Part shown: positions 11,937-25,235 of the stretch, piece after piece | Layout of the letters: each line of letters opens with the position of its first letter | How positions within the stretch are numbered: position 1 is the first letter of the stretch | From: Aelia acuminata | Lineage: Eukaryota; Arthropoda; Insecta; Hemiptera; Pentatomidae | Length of the DNA stretch: 64,000 bases | Assembly (NCBI GenBank): GCA_911387785.2 | Contig: OU426978.1 | Span: forward strand, 178,179,238 to 178,243,237 | Direction: 5' to 3' | The notes under the pieces: model-generated | The model's database searches: none | Told to the model about the DNA's origin: nothing | Seen by the model: only the letters and a program-made list of their open reading frames with translations | Translations under genes and position numbers: made by a program

Positions 11937-12496
11937 TTATACATGTTTGTAAATGATGGTGTCTTTAAGAAATTTAAATAAGTTTTTTAAATTTTCTGGT
12001 ATTAGGGCTTCAGCACATCCCTCGAGGTGCTGTGTATTCCTCGCTGCTTCCATTCCTGGACAATTTTCCAAAATATGTTGTAATGTTAAATTTGTATTAA
12101 ATGTTCGACACATTGGAGGAGGTTTGTCTTCTAAGAGGTGCCCGTGAGCTAGCCGGCGGGTTATTATAGTCTGCTCTCGGCGGCTTCCTTGTATTTCTGG
12201 AAGAGGTTTGCTATCGCTGAAGAGCTTCTTCATCTTATTAGTAGCCGGAACCGTTGTCCCGAATGTCCGAAATGACCCCAGGCTTCTTTATATTTATTGA
12301 GGTTATCTGTTTGGAACTCATATAGAGCAACTTTAGCTTTAGGAACTGGAAATAAGTTGCAGGCTTCCTTCGCTGCTGCGTCTGCCAGTTCATTTCCCGT
12401 TATTCCGAGATGACTCGGGACCGAAAGAAATGTTGTACTTATGTTAGTTCCTAAAATAATATGGATTATAGAGGTTAATATGGGGTTATCCTGCAA
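11937..12496 (-). pseudogene. LINE ORF2 C-terminal relic (RNase H and zinc knuckle)
   Basis: On the minus strand 12496-12230 gives TTFLSVPSHLGITGNELADA, the last catalytic block of an RNase H domain (SH-GI-GNE-AD), followed by AAKEACNLFP. After a frame change, 12233-11937 gives RRLAHGHLLEDKPPPMCRTF and TLQHILENCPGMEAAR, the C-terminal Cys/His knuckle found after RNase H in jockey/I-type LINEs. One knuckle cysteine is replaced (MCRTF rather than CxxC). Upstream RT sequence is absent, so the copy is 5'-truncated and frameshifted. Confidence 0.8.
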
Positions 12497-12749
12497 ATGG
12501 AAACGAAATGGAAATATTCAAATAGATCATTGTTGTTTCTAAGATAAAAAATATAACTTCTTTGAATAGTTAATAATAAATTAGGATTGTTCATCTTTCA
12601 GTTTTTCTTTTAATTACCATTTACGTTTATTAAAGTGTACAATGAAAATTAGTTCGATCCCAATCATAGAAATTTAGTATACCGTGGGATGGGATGGGGC
12701 TGAGGAGTACTAATCCCTGAAATTCATAATATTTTTTTTATTACATGGG

Positions 12750-12870
12750 TATAGCTGTTAACAGTATTGGAGCAATCACCAGGACAATCACACAAATAAC
12801 ATTTATTGCTTCATGTACAACGTTTCGACTATGTTGCCATTTTCAAGTCTCAATCTGAATAATGATTTAA
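12750..12870 (-). repeat. Penelope-like or retrozyme-like 3' end with hammerhead-type core, degenerate
   Basis: The minus strand reads TTGAAAATGGCAACATAGTC followed by GAAACG and TTGTACATGAAGC. The layout CTGANGA, short stem-loop, GAAA is that of the hammerhead ribozymes carried by Penelope-like elements and retrozymes. Here the first box is degenerate (TTGAAAA), so cleavage is unlikely. No Penelope RT was found nearby. Confidence 0.35.
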
Positions 12871-15800
12871 TTTTACCATCTTTTTAAACATTGCCTTCAT
12901 CAACCAAAATAAAACTTCTTTTTTTATATATATAAACCATTAACTGGTGTCGTCATATATGAAGATGAAAGACTTGTGTCAATAGTTTAAGATTTATTCT
13001 CTAAGAAAAAGTTGACCTATTTTATAGCTGTATATTTTTAGGACAGCTATACCTGTAGAATGTATTCTTAGCTTTCATGTTGCTGTCAAAGGGGGCGCAA
13101 GCGTCCCATCCTAAAATGAATTCCACAAAGGAGAAGCTAATTTTCATTTCAACCCTAGCCAGTTGAAAGTTTTCCTCAGCCGAACCTCAATTTGAAAAAA
13201 AAATATTAATAAATTATTTTTATTTCAATATTTTTTTTCCAGATTACAATTATTAGACATTTTTAAAAGCAATAATCTTGTTTACGATGAATAGCTTAAT
13301 TTTATTACCGTATTTGAAAAAGAAAATAAAAAAATAAATTTCTTTCTTCTGGGACTAAGTCCCTTAAGAATAACAGTACATGTATGAATGTTTAATTTAT
13401 AAATTTATTAAATATAAATAAAATTGTTGAACATATAAAAACGTTGGAATTGTATTATAAAACTGATAAATATTGAAATTGTAAAAATATTAAGATCAAG
13501 AGCTCTTACAATTTTAGTAAAACCCTCTGTTGGAATGAACGTCTCCCACGCCCCCTCTGCTGATATAAAATCGTCACTCGCACTCTAACACAATTCATTG
13601 TGCAACCAAAAGTTTATAAAAACTTTATAAATTATTTCCACCATTTTTTCTAATTTGCCTAGTGTAATGAGATAAATAAATAATGAAGCAATTATTGTAT
13701 AAATAATTCTATTAAAGAAAAAGTTAAATATCAGCTAAACTATTATTCTGAACCCAAAATTTGTCTCATTATTCTTTAGTGTCTATTTTTTTTATGCATC
13801 ACTGCAGTATTGATGATTTTGATCTCCGACCCTTTTGATATAAAATATTAGAATTAAGATATCAGAACCTGGGGATATAAAATTATGAGTCCAAAGTTAC
13901 ATAACTAATAATAAATTATACAAAAATAATAAATTATTTCCCCCATTTTCTGTTGGTTTTTTGGCTAATTCGCCTGGACTAATTTTGAATATGATACGTT
14001 ATTATCACCGAGATATTGATGTTTTTGATTCCGGAGCCTTTTGTTGTAAAATATTACACGAGGGGAACACTTTTTTTCTATATTTTAGATCAAATCGCAA
14101 CGGTGCAGTTTAATAGGAATCCGGAATCGTTTAGAAGAGAAATATTAAATGAAATAGAGATGCGGAAAAAATCTGGTTACCGTAGAATTTAATTGACCCT
14201 ACGAAATTAACCGAATGTAATGAAAACAAAATATTAATGTGTTTCAGAAAGTATTCTAGCACCTGTGTGAAGTGAGCTGATTTTTGTTTGATATATTTTA
14301 TAAAATGAAAGAAAAAATATTATCGTCATAATTCTTATTCTAATATTTTCAAAAATATTATCTATTGTTAAACAATCAGCCTATTTGCTATCAATTATAA
14401 CGTTTCCATTGAGAATATGTGCGTTTAGAATATACCTTATTAATAATTGTAATGTTTGCCATTCCTTTATTTTAAGATATTCTATCTCTAAGATATAAGA
14501 AATCCTCAAAGTGGCAAAACTATTATTATATTTTCCAATTAATATTTACTGGATGAGAACCATGTTAATCAATCAATTCCTTGCTATTATTTCCTTATAT
14601 CTTAGAACCTGTTTAAAAAAAAAAAAAAGTTACTGGGCCGATCTGGAAGAGCATATTTATTATGTAACATCTTTTCTGATAACAAAACACCTCAAACTTT
14701 AACCTAAATGGCATATAAGCGAAAAGAACAAATGTTGTCCAACATTTGAAGAATATAGAAATAACCTTTCACAAAGAAATATTTAAACTTTCTTTCAACG
14801 AGAAATTCAGAAATCATTAGGGAAGACACGACGTTAATCATACACATGCAAAATTTTTATTAGTATTAGTATTTCCTATCGTAAGTCCAAAAACGACCGC
14901 TAATCGGATGTTTTCAGTTCCTCTTTCTTTGCTTACCTATTTTTCCTTGTAGGATTTCATTCTGATTTTTATATAAATCTAACTTATTATAGGAAACTGA
15001 TATTTTTCCACCTTTTGACCAAACATGTATGTATAAAAAAACGATAAAATCCAAACAAATACTCTTTCTTTTTTTTACCTGTTTTTTGTTGTAGGATTAC
15101 CTAATTTTTATACAAATTTAACATTAATAGGACATCAAGCTTTTTTTTTTTTTTTTTTTAAATATCATTCTTAATATTGATAGGATAAAATACTTAAAAT
15201 CTGCGCCTGAAAGTAAAAACGTAACTGCCTTTATGTTCCAAATATATTTAAAATCACTTAATACTTTTGATGTATTAATCTTACATATTCTCTCTATTAT
15301 ATTTGAAAGAAATAATAAAGTAATAACAGTTATTCTATATTTTTTTTATGCAAAAAACAAATAACCAAATTAGAAAATATGTTTTGTTTTTTATAGATTG
15401 ATTATGATAAATATTGATAACGATATAACACTCTACACGGCATTATAATTCGTCCTTAATTAAGTCTCAGTAAACAAGAGAAAATAATAATTAATGATTA
15501 TTTTTTCTTGATTATTCCTTGACAATAACCATTCCATTCTTAGAGTTAAATGAACATGTTCTTGTGTTCCGGAGAAGTGGCACTTGGAGGAGTTGAGTGG
15601 ATGAAATAACGCAGAGTGTATGATAGCACTTGGATAAGTTAGTACATAAAACACCCGAGACAGATGCAATTGCTCTGTTCTATACCCCGAGGACCCCATT
15701 CCTGTTTCCGCCATCAGGGGACAGCCTAAAGCTACTTCAAGCTACTTCAAGGCTGGTGGGGATAATTGTTATTAGTTTTGTAAGGGAAGTGGACGTGTCA

Positions 15801-16080
15801 ATGTTATTCTTAAAACCGCCGATTGGCGAGGTGTGAAAGAAATACTTCAAAATCATTTTTTATAGCTAAAACCTATCTTCATAATTAGGTCGAAGTTATT
15901 GGGGTTATATTCTAACCTCTATGTGTTTCAAAATAAATAATCATTTTGCAGAAGAACAATCGATTAAAAAACATGTTAATGATTTATGTTTATCACTAAT
16001 CGATAAACTGTACATATGTTCAAATTAGTATTTAAATATAATCTTGCTAGTTGCTATTAAAATATGGTCGAAACATATTT
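12871..16080. other. AT-rich sequence, no gene recognised
   Basis: Long AT-rich stretch with homopolymer tracts (for example the T run at 15140-15159). A GC-richer patch at 15540-15840 holds short open frames on both strands (84 and 68 codons) without recognisable domains or splice context. None is called. Confidence 0.45.
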
Positions 16081-16082
16081 AA

Positions 16083-16326
16083 GGTCTGGCCATACATGTC
16101 CGCACCGGATCCGGACCGTAGCAATAATATAGGTTATGTTCAGAATATTTTTAATTTAACTTACATATTACCTTTAGTTATGCCTAAAGTTCAGGCCACA
16201 GATGTCAGACACAGGCCACTTTAGGCATAACTAAAGGTAATATGTAAGTTAAATTAAAAATATTCCGAACATAACCTATATTATTGCTACGGTCCGGATC
16301 CGGTGCGGACATGTGTGGCCGGACCC
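16083..16326. mobile_element. Palindromic MITE (near-perfect foldback)
   Basis: Two arms of about 110 bp are inverted copies of each other. The left arm runs from GGTCTGGCCATACATGTCCG to ATTACCTTTAGTTATGCC and the right arm is the complement ending at GTGCGGACATGTGTGGCC. A loop of roughly 25 bases lies around 16204. The arms differ at only a few sites (TCTGGCCATAC versus TCCGGCCACAC, CAGAAT versus CGGAAT). TAA borders both sides (16080-16082 and 16327-16329), which would suit a PIF/Harbinger-type 3-bp target. The superfamily is an inference from the TSD alone. Confidence 0.75.
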
Positions 16327-16329
16327 TAA

Positions 16330-17765
16330 GTCAGCATATTCAAGTTTCGAGTTATTTGGGTTTTCTGGTCTTAAACGTTTAACTAAAGGTAAAAAATTTC
16401 TTTATAATCCTTCTTCAAATGTCCAAATAACTGTATATAACAAACTTATAATAACGTAAAAAAGTGGTCAGGTCACAATACAATGACAAGATAAATTTAG
16501 ATGGATCTTCGAATAAATTATTCATTAACTCATATAGGTACATCATTGACATGATATCTAATTTACAACGATACAAACTCGTCTTCCAGAAGGTACCCAA
16601 CTAAGTAAATAAAATATAGATATAAGGATGGTAATATTCAGATATGACGAAAATATTTATTTCGTAATAGAACATATTAGATAGTAAAGAGTTCGGCCTT
16701 GCCCACTTGTAGGTGCCACAATTCATTCCTCACAATTTGTTAGGTATAAAGTAAATGAAATAAAATATAAATCATTAACTCAATTATTATCAATAAAAAT
16801 CTGAGGATTAAGCCGGTGTTGTGGATATTGACGCATGCCCATTAAAAATATAATGGTCCCCACGGTCTGCCTATAGGTTGACTGAAAAGGCAAAAAACCA
16901 TTTTCTGTAAAAGTGGCTATAAAAACATTTCAAACTTCTAATTCATAATTAGTTTGCTTTAGCAAGATATCAGATAAAAAATCATGACAACATTTAATAA
17001 AAAACTTGTATTGTATATCCGTAATACACATGTATAAAAATCCGGTCTCCAAATACTACCTATTGAATATTGTTGTACCGAAGATATCCAAGAAACTGTC
17101 AAATATTCTGATCCTTTTCAAATATTGAGTTTGTGTGTACTATGAGATTGAATGTATTTATATAGTCCTATTCAAATATTTAGTTGACTGCCTACGGTTG
17201 GTCTGGATAAAGTAACGTCAAAGGCATGTCGTGCGTACATGAAGAATTCTTCCAGTCACGATTTGTATTGAGTTTTCAACATTTCTATTGATGGTTACTT
17301 GCCCAAAATAAATATAGTATTTCAAATATGAAAATAGGAAATATATGTAACTTGATGTTTTGAGGTAATTATTTCGGTATTACGAATTTCAGTATCATAC
17401 ATGTATGAGTATATGTAAATACATTACAATTATATACATACATACATTATAATAATTAAATTATTTGTAGTCAAACTCTCGTTACCAACGTTGTGTGAAT
17501 CTTAAAAGTTAAGATGTATGGACCGCTCAAAAGAATAACATATAAATAGAATAAATTTAATTTTATAATATATTTGTCCTAATTATTGGTACATATTTTT
17601 TTTGATATAATCTTAATAAATTTACTAACATAAAAGTTTACTATACACCGATAAAAAATTATTAATACGATTTATCTTTGACTGAAACTAATAAAGAAAA
17701 AATTTATTGGAGCTTAAATTTCATGAAAGATTAATCCATCTAATTGCTATTGAAATTTATTCCAG
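16330..17765 (+). other. Sequence upstream of the receptor exon, probably intron
   Basis: AT-rich sequence ending in TTTATTCCAG, the acceptor of the exon at 17766. No coding block or repeat was recognised. Confidence 0.5.
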
Positions 17766-17898
17766 GATTACTGAGATTGCAGCAGATTTACCAGAGCTTA
17801 AAGCCGGGATCAGACTCCTTCCAGGTGGAAATGGTTAAAAGGATACAGAACGTATCTGAGGCCTTGGATTTCCTCCACAGTCTTGAAGAGATAAGCAG
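17766..17898 (+). CDS. AMPA-like ionotropic glutamate receptor, internal exon (amino-terminal domain)
   Basis: A 133-bp exon lies between a TTTATTCCAG acceptor and an AG|GTATGTG donor. It enters with two bases of a split codon and encodes LLRLQQIYQSLKPGSDSFQV, then EMVKRIQNVSEALDFLHSLE and EIS, leaving two bases (AG) that the exon at 31135 completes. The pattern (dynamic LLRLQ helix, then a paired strand and helix before a YVVLDC strand) is that of the extracellular ligand-binding-protein-like ATD of ionotropic glutamate receptors, closest to insect AMPA-type subunits. The protein would be a synaptic cation channel, with this part outside the cell, involved in subunit assembly. Higher GC and absence of stops contrast with the surroundings. 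The exact paralogue cannot be settled from 43 residues, and the gene's other exons were not found upstream. Confidence 0.8.
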
Positions 17899-18719
17899 GT
17901 ATGTGAAAATATATTATTCGTCTTTGTTTTTCTCCTCTCTCAAATAGTTTTCAGAAAAAAATACATATAAGTATAAAATTGGAACTTTAAAAAAAAAAAA
18001 AAATCATTTTATTAAGATTAGTCATATCTTGTGATAGGGAAAATTATTCTAAAATAGAAAATTAGCTATTTTATCAATAATATAAAACCAAGTTGCTTCT
18101 TGTTTTACTAATTGTTCTGAATATCCATTTTATCACACCATTGTCCATATAAATAACGGCTAATTGAAGGTCGCATTAATGTAAATTATTATTATTATTA
18201 TTAAAGAATGCCATATAAAGTGTAGCTAAAATTAATAAAATTCGTTTAAAAATACTTCTCAATACGTTTAATTTCTCCTTCACAACTTCTTTAGTCCCAC
18301 AATATTGATTTAAAATTTATTTCTACTGTAAAAACTCCTTAGGAAAGTTCAGTGAGCAGTTTGATAAAGCGATGGGTTATATATATAAATAGATGACGGA
18401 AAAAATATTTATTAACTTTTTTTTTTTTTTGACTTGATGACGTTTTAACACGTAAATTATGAGATCCATCTAAAACTTTGTTTCAAATGTTTACCGCACC
18501 ACCTCCACCTCTTGTGGTTGAGCAAGTGAAATAAAAAAATATGATTGAAATAACTTAATTTATAACCAATCCATACCTTCAAAGGACCTAATATAAAAAT
18601 AAGATTAAATCGCTATATTCCTTTGAAGCTTTTTCGCAATAAATTTATAGACTAAAATATCAGACCGATTTATGGAAATTAATTACAACAAAACAAATTA
18701 TTTATCATTTATTCAGAAA

Positions 18720-18900
18720 CATATTGACCCGAATGAGACAGATTTGTTTATTTAATCATAGTATATTTTTAGGGAAGCACCCCTTACAAATAGAGTCTAT
18801 ATACAAATATTAAATACAATTATATAAATTCAATTATACTTCATACAAAATATAAATACCAATATAGCTTTAGAGAGTAGGTAAATTCAAAACTTATTAA
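18720..18900 (-). repeat. LINE 3'-end fragment, same family as 63185-63420
   Basis: The string ACAAATAGAGTCTAT followed by AAATACAATTAT and AAATTCAATTAT matches the segment at 63240-63300, also downstream of a TTTATTTAATCAT(A) start. At 63 kb this sequence is the 3' untranslated end of a minus-strand LINE with an (AAAT)n tail, so this copy is a 5'-truncated insertion of that family. Confidence 0.6.
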
Positions 18901-20747
18901 GAAGAATAACCACCATGATGAAGCTGATAAATGTTTAAAAATTTGCTTTTTAAATTTTCTCATCCAGGAAATGCCCAAACGAGATATTATTTCCGATTTT
19001 TATTATTAAACCAAATTAAAAAAATATGTATGTGGACCCTATAAGACAAGGTATCTTAGTTAAATTGTTATATACTCGAAAATATCGATTTTTTATGGTG
19101 GAATATTGTTGTAAAAGTGCCACTATTGAATCGTAAAGAGGTCGAAGTGAGTTTAATGATAGTGATAAGTTTAAATACATAAGTGTGTCAAAAACCAGGT
19201 GTTCTGGGATGTTTTTAATTCCTGAAATAGGATAAACCGGTAAAAAAATAATATTATAAATTTTATTCTTAAAACTATCACTAAGTATCTAAACATACTT
19301 GTCGGATTGAAAGCTGTTCTTAAATTAAGAATTAAACTAAAAATAAGTGAACCAATTCACTAAGTAAGCTGTTGAGTAGGTTCTTCAACTAAAACCCTAG
19401 GGATGTCCTGTTAAGATTACAACCGACTGTTAAATCAACCATAACCAATATAAAACACATATACTACTTAGGATCGATAGGTAGGGCACTATCGATTCAA
19501 GCATAAGTTGATCCTACCTTCGCCATTTTTGGCCCTATAGGCTCCCCATTCTACATTATAGGGAGAGGACTCTTCAAACTGCCATAAAGGAAGAACATTC
19601 GGGTCAGCATCTCCGGCGCTACTTCATCTAAACAGCCTCGGTCTGTATATATCTTTCTCAGGAACTCTACACGACTAGCCACCAAATAATAAATTAAAAC
19701 CTAGAATTTCTAATCAACTAAGAAAAGAAGAAAAAATTAAAACTTTATCATCATTACCTTACCTCCACCAATTAAGTTCGAAATACAAAATGTTTTATCA
19801 GTTTATAAGCAAGTGCATACTACCACTAGTTAGCATATGTTTCCAATTAGATATTATATAATATCTTATTAACAATAGATAGTAAGATATTATTAGATAT
19901 TTTTACTTCTCATGGTACAGGAAAATTTAGCGGAATATTGTACAAAATGTGTACATGTAGATCGGCAGATTCCAGTTTAAAGGGGTGAGGACTACTCTTA
20001 CGGGAGGTTGTAATGGGAGGAAGGTCTGTCAATAAATTTTTTATGTTGCAAGTAAGTCATTTTTGATAGTTTCTATGCTACTAAATCTAATGGGACCATT
20101 TCCATTCATTCAATAGATCGAAATTTATAACATTTTATATGTAGTAGAAAAACCTGATGTTGCGCCTGAACGATATCCCAGTAAACAAAATTATTATATA
20201 ACTAAACAAAAATAAGTGGGATTAGATTTTTCATGTTTAATGCGGGTATAAATACGTAAGGTTTCCTATCAACACCACCATCATAAAGGGTATGAAGATC
20301 CCTTATTTAGGCGAATCTGCAGATCTCGAATTTTATTACTGATACGAATTTAAAATCGAATTTTTACGAAGGTAATTTTTAAGATGGTAAATTTAGTCTA
20401 CCATGCTTTAAAGTTAGTTCTGTTATTCCAAACAATCACATAACTCCTTGATCAAAGCCGGGTACAACAGCTGATGAAATTAAAAATTTCATTAACTAAT
20501 AAGCCTTAAAACGTGCCGTTTAAGATTCAGGAAAGTAGAAGTTTTACTAGATTACATTTTGGTCTGGATTGTATGACAGTATTTGGGAAAGAGTTTCGCG
20601 ACTTCGAATTTTGAACAGTAGTGTATAATTGTCTAGTTCAAATGTCTTTAGAGATCCATAAACCCCTCAAAGTAAGAGTCGAATGAAAAATTATCATTGA
20701 AGGATTATCTTTTTGAGGTTGAAGTTGATTACATTTTCTTTAAGGTA

Positions 20748-21116
20748 CAGTAGGACCCCATTATCCGGGACTCTTTTAACCGGGGTTCCAATTAACCGGG
20801 GTTCCGAGGAGCCTATTTTTTGTTTAATAAGCTGTTTTTAATTTTTATGAATAATCTTTAATTTAAAAACTGAATACGTAAATATTTTTAACGGTTACAC
20901 AATGGTTAATTATCAACTGTCCTTATAAATTATGAAATTAAATAATAAATGAAAAAACCCGGCAAGCTAGTATCGTATAATGAGATGTTACCGGTAACTA
21001 TTACTCCAATTCATATTCTAGAAACGATATTGTTTTCAAGTCTTTCTAGGAAACTCCTGCTCCGGCCTTTTTGACCCCCGTACCCATTATTGCCCCGGAT
21101 AAAGGGGGTTCTACTG
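20748..21116. mobile_element. pogo/Tigger-like MITE
   Basis: The left end CAGTAGGACCCCATTATCCG and the right end, read on the minus strand, CAGTAGAACCCCCTTTATCC are terminal inverted repeats of the CAGTAGAnCCCC-TATCCGG type used by pogo-like Tc1/mariner elements. TA precedes the left end; the right flank is TTA, so the expected TA duplication is slightly mutated. Internally AACCGGGGTTCC is repeated at about 20780-20805. The element is 369 bp with no coding capacity. Confidence 0.7.
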
Positions 21117-23854
21117 TTAATTAAGAGATAAAATTTGATTTCAGCAGGTATATGGCAATGTTAGATGTGTTTATTTCCATATTTCTTTTGATCTAGTTAG
21201 ATTTCGTTGGATTTGAATTTTTTTTATTTTATTTTACAAAACATCTAAGTACTTCTGTTTTTATAGATAAAGAAAACATTACGAAAACACCCGTTCCACT
21301 TCATAGTGAATACCGTTTACTACTGCTAACAGGAATAAAGACATCAATATTAGGAAATATAGTAAGTAGTGCCATAACTCTCTTGAGGCCTGAAATAGGA
21401 GGGCAGGGAACACTATAAAGAACGGCCGCTCATGAGTAATCGTTGCCATTAAATCTCGGGGGCATTGGCAAGGCGGCAATAAACTATAATAGCCTACAAA
21501 ATGTTGGAAACAAGGAAAATGGGCTCATGGAGGAATAGTGCGTGACCACACTGAGCCGCCGAGGGGCCTCAAAAATGGGGTTATTCCCTCATGTTTGTCT
21601 CAGAATATATACATTACGTTCACCAGTCTACTTAGGATACATGTGATACCAATATTGCTGATCAGTTCGACATTTATTTTTTATTCATATATAGGTATAT
21701 TGAAAAAGTTTTTATTTATATTTAATAAAGGTATCGATTATTCTTACGTCCGTATTGCATTCATTCGAATCAAATTGTACTTTTCTTGTTCCTGTAAAGC
21801 TGAAGAAAAAAAGGTTAAAAAAAATAAGAATCCTGCACAGAAGGGAGGTTGAATTTCTCAGATTATGAAAAAGAGAAACTTTTCTGAAGAAAAAAACTTT
21901 TTCATCTCCCAAAAGAATCCAGCCAACATATAACTTATTACGTAAGTTAACTTCGGGTCGAGTTTCTCTCAACAGCATTACTTTCTTAGTGTAAAGATTC
22001 TTGATTTTATTTTTCAACCAATTGAGTTTTTAAGAACTGTATACCCACTTTACTGAAGAAAATTCCAGTTAAAATCCAATTAATTATTATTTATTATTTC
22101 AAAAATTTAACTTAATATGCTTTCTTTCTATTGTCTCAATTAAACTGATCGTCCCTCCAGACTAAAAATATAATAATAACAATGTCTTTTTATTGAATAT
22201 ACAAATTACATTCTCGACATATACTCTTGGTGAACGACCATGAGAGGTTAATCTTCATATAAAAAAAAAAAAATACTCTCCAGACTATAATAATAAAAAT
22301 TAAGGGTTTATTTTACAAAATAAAGGTAGTCAAAAGTTCATAATATACATAAACAAATAGGCATGGACAGTGTCCGTCTGCCGGGTTGACCATATTTTTA
22401 CAACATTCTTATTTTTTTTAAAACTCTAATATAAATGAAACCTAACTCGAAAATATAAAAACCTCAACTAATGAGACGATCGTTCTTCAGAGAACAAAAA
22501 ACCGATTCATCTAATTTAACAGAATAATTAAATGAGGGAAAAACACTTTTAATTTTTAAAATGGACTGAAGTAAGACAGGTACCTACAGTTGCCTTATGA
22601 TGTCTGGATCCGTTTTTGGTCAAAGCCACTAATAGGTAACAGAAATGGAACCGATAAAGGTGTTTTTCGGAAGCTAGTAACTATGGAAAATCGTTTTTTT
22701 TAATTATTATTTTTTTTTAGGTAAATTTCTCTTTATTGGGTCCTAAGCATTTGATATAAATAAACCTAGCTTTAGGCTGAGCGACCCGCAATACTTAGGT
22801 AGTTCTTATTAAGCAGAGGACTACACTCATTAGGCTTATTATATTATTATTATGGATTGATGAGTAGGGGGGACCCTTAAAAAAGTGCGAAAAGCAACAT
22901 GAGATTTATGTAGAAACATAACTACATTTTTGGGTAACCGACCCATGTTGAGGGTAATGTATATGGGAGCCAATAGGGGCAGCTGGGATCAGTTTATCTT
23001 CATAGAGGCCTCTCCCACTTAAAGGGAACATCAGCGTTCCTCCCTTTGTATATATTACCCTTTCACTGCTCGCCTATCAGCTCTTCTCTTATAAACTTTT
23101 GCTCAGCCGCTCCGTGAACATCCCCTACACACAATGCCTACCATAGCGGGTCGGATAAAAACACACACCCTTAGGCGTTTCAATAAAATAGGTCAGTTTA
23201 TATGTACTTCCAAAGATAAAGATAAGAATTCTCTCAATCCATATAAAAGTCATAAGAAATTTCAGGTCCTGCCTTCACGCCATTTTCTGATTAGTCCGTT
23301 TGCGAACCACCAGACATTATTTTTTAAGCCCGGTAAGTGATTGATAGATCAGCATCTAAAATATGTTTTATCGTTCGAGATGATTATTTCTTATAGCCAT
23401 CTAAAAAAAAAAAAAAAAAAAAAATTAGAGAAGCTCTAGGAGTGATGAGAGGTAAAGTTTAAATAACAATGATCTTTTCCCGGAAGTTTAATTCATTTGT
23501 TCTTAAGCGGTAGTTTGCTGTTCGTTCCGGATCGTAGGGGGTACCACAAAAAAAAAACGCGAGACCTCCATAATGTCACTGGTTTCGAACACCTGTAAAA
23601 TGTTTTTTTATTTTATTTTTTTAAATGCTTTCAAAATATAAATGCCGAAACCGCCAGAAAGTAGTTGGTTAATACGATTTTTTTCGTCTTATTGTGGTAT
23701 ATAAATCCTTTGGCAAGTCAATTTAAACCTTTTTTTTCGTAAAATTTAATTGTTTTCAACTTGAAATTCAACCTCTTTTTCATATCAAACCTCTACCCAA
23801 GCTCACACAGTGTAACCTCCAGACTTTGCATGTATCAGAGGGTGGCAAATTGTA

Positions 23855-24735
23855 ATCTGAATAATAATTAATGAATCTGAATAATTGGTAATCATAAAAC
23901 AAATGAATAATGAATAACCATTAATCATAATCAGTACGGAGTATTTTTAAAGATTATTGAGTGTCCATGGTATTCATCTGAAAAAAATAATGAATAACTA
24001 GTATTCAGTTATTCATGATTAACGAATACTGATAAATTCTATATTTTTATGAATAAAATATATTCATGAGCTAGGATTGATATAATATTCATCAACCACG
24101 AATAACAAATATTCATCAATCATGAATAACAAATATTCACCAATCATCAATCATGAATATGGTATATTCATAACCATTATTCATTTAAATTTAAAAGACG
24201 AGGATGCATTATTGAATCAAAAAAATGTCCTAATGAGCAAGGACAAGACCTAAGCATTGGGTGTAGTCAACTGAACAGCATTTGAAGTTACAAGTAAAGA
24301 ATTAGACCCTGATTCTAATGGGTATTAATAAAAAGTCTATTGACAATAATAAAAGGAGCAAACGAATTTTCAATCAACATTCATGATAAGTAATAAGACT
24401 CAGAATTGTGATTTTTTTTGTAATCATGATTAACGAATGTATACTATTCATGATTAATGAATGATCTATAATCATGAGTAGTGAATTCCCATTATTCATG
24501 ATTAATGAGTGACGAGTAATCATAAAAAATAAATTGTTCTTAATCATGATTACTGACTAACATTTAATGATGAATAATGGTCATTCATGATTGTTGAATA
24601 CATTATATTCATGAATACTCCACATCCAGCGATTAATACATTTCATGATTAATGATTCCGCGCTAAAGAATGATTTGTGAATGATTATTGCAATCATTAT
24701 TCATATTTTTATTATTAGTCATAATCATGATTACA
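23855..24735. repeat. Degenerate array of TAAT / TCATGA palindromic repeats
   Basis: For about 880 bases the sequence is dominated by variants of ATTCATGATTAATGAAT. Within it, around 24090-24160, near-exact units of about 24 bases (ATTCATCAATCATGAATAAC) are repeated three times. A less repetitive gap lies at about 24195-24360. Nearly every unit contains TAAT/ATTA and the 6-bp palindrome TCATGA, on either strand. It is intronic in the glutamate receptor gene. It may be a decayed satellite; a regulatory role through homeodomain-type core sites would be speculative. Confidence 0.75.
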
Positions 24736-25022
24736 TTTTTATTTAAATATGCTCAACTCTGGCATATATCCTGCCAAAATACTTATTAAAAATAGTATCT
24801 TTTCTAATATTTGTTAGTAGAGGGGTCAGGGACGCACGAATATTGAAAAATTAAAAAAAAAATGGAATTATTATATGTAAGGATATACTATTGTGTTATC
24901 CAGGACGGTGTATTAGAAAGAAGAAATATATGATTTTTAGTATGGAAGGCGATCACATTCTTACTCCCCTAAGCCATTCAAGATTTTTGTTTTATTCTTG
25001 GAAAAGTTTGTGTGAAACAATA

Positions 25023-25235
25023 TTATGATGTAAAAACTAATGCAAAAGAAGCAATAGCTAGGTGGATCCAATATAACTCTAAATCAGTACACAAACATGA
25101 GATAAAAGATGCCATGTGATAAGCCAACAATCCAATGGCTAGGTAGAATATCAAAGGTGCTGCAGGGCTTTGGGACCTCAATCGCCAAATATAGACATAG
25201 TTGATTAAGCTGCCTAAAATAAAAGTGGTCATCAA
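25023..25235 (-). other. Unrecognised hydrophobic open frame, possible 3' exon
   Basis: A minus-strand frame encodes a balanced, hydrophobic sequence with two or three possible membrane segments (APLIFYLAIGLLAYHMASFI, YWIHLAIASFALVFTS) and ends in a normal stop. Just inside the upstream end is TTTTATTTTAG|GCAGC, a plausible splice acceptor. No family was recognised and no matching exon was found, so a chance open frame remains quite possible. Confidence 0.2.

Noticed and set aside
21279..21479. 66-codon minus frame with hydrophobic stretches
   Set aside because: No domain, no splice signals, and no support beyond being open.
23855..24735. Possible CRISPR-like array because of regular repeats
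   Set aside because: Repeats are degenerate, overlapping and palindromic with no unique spacers, in a eukaryotic intron.
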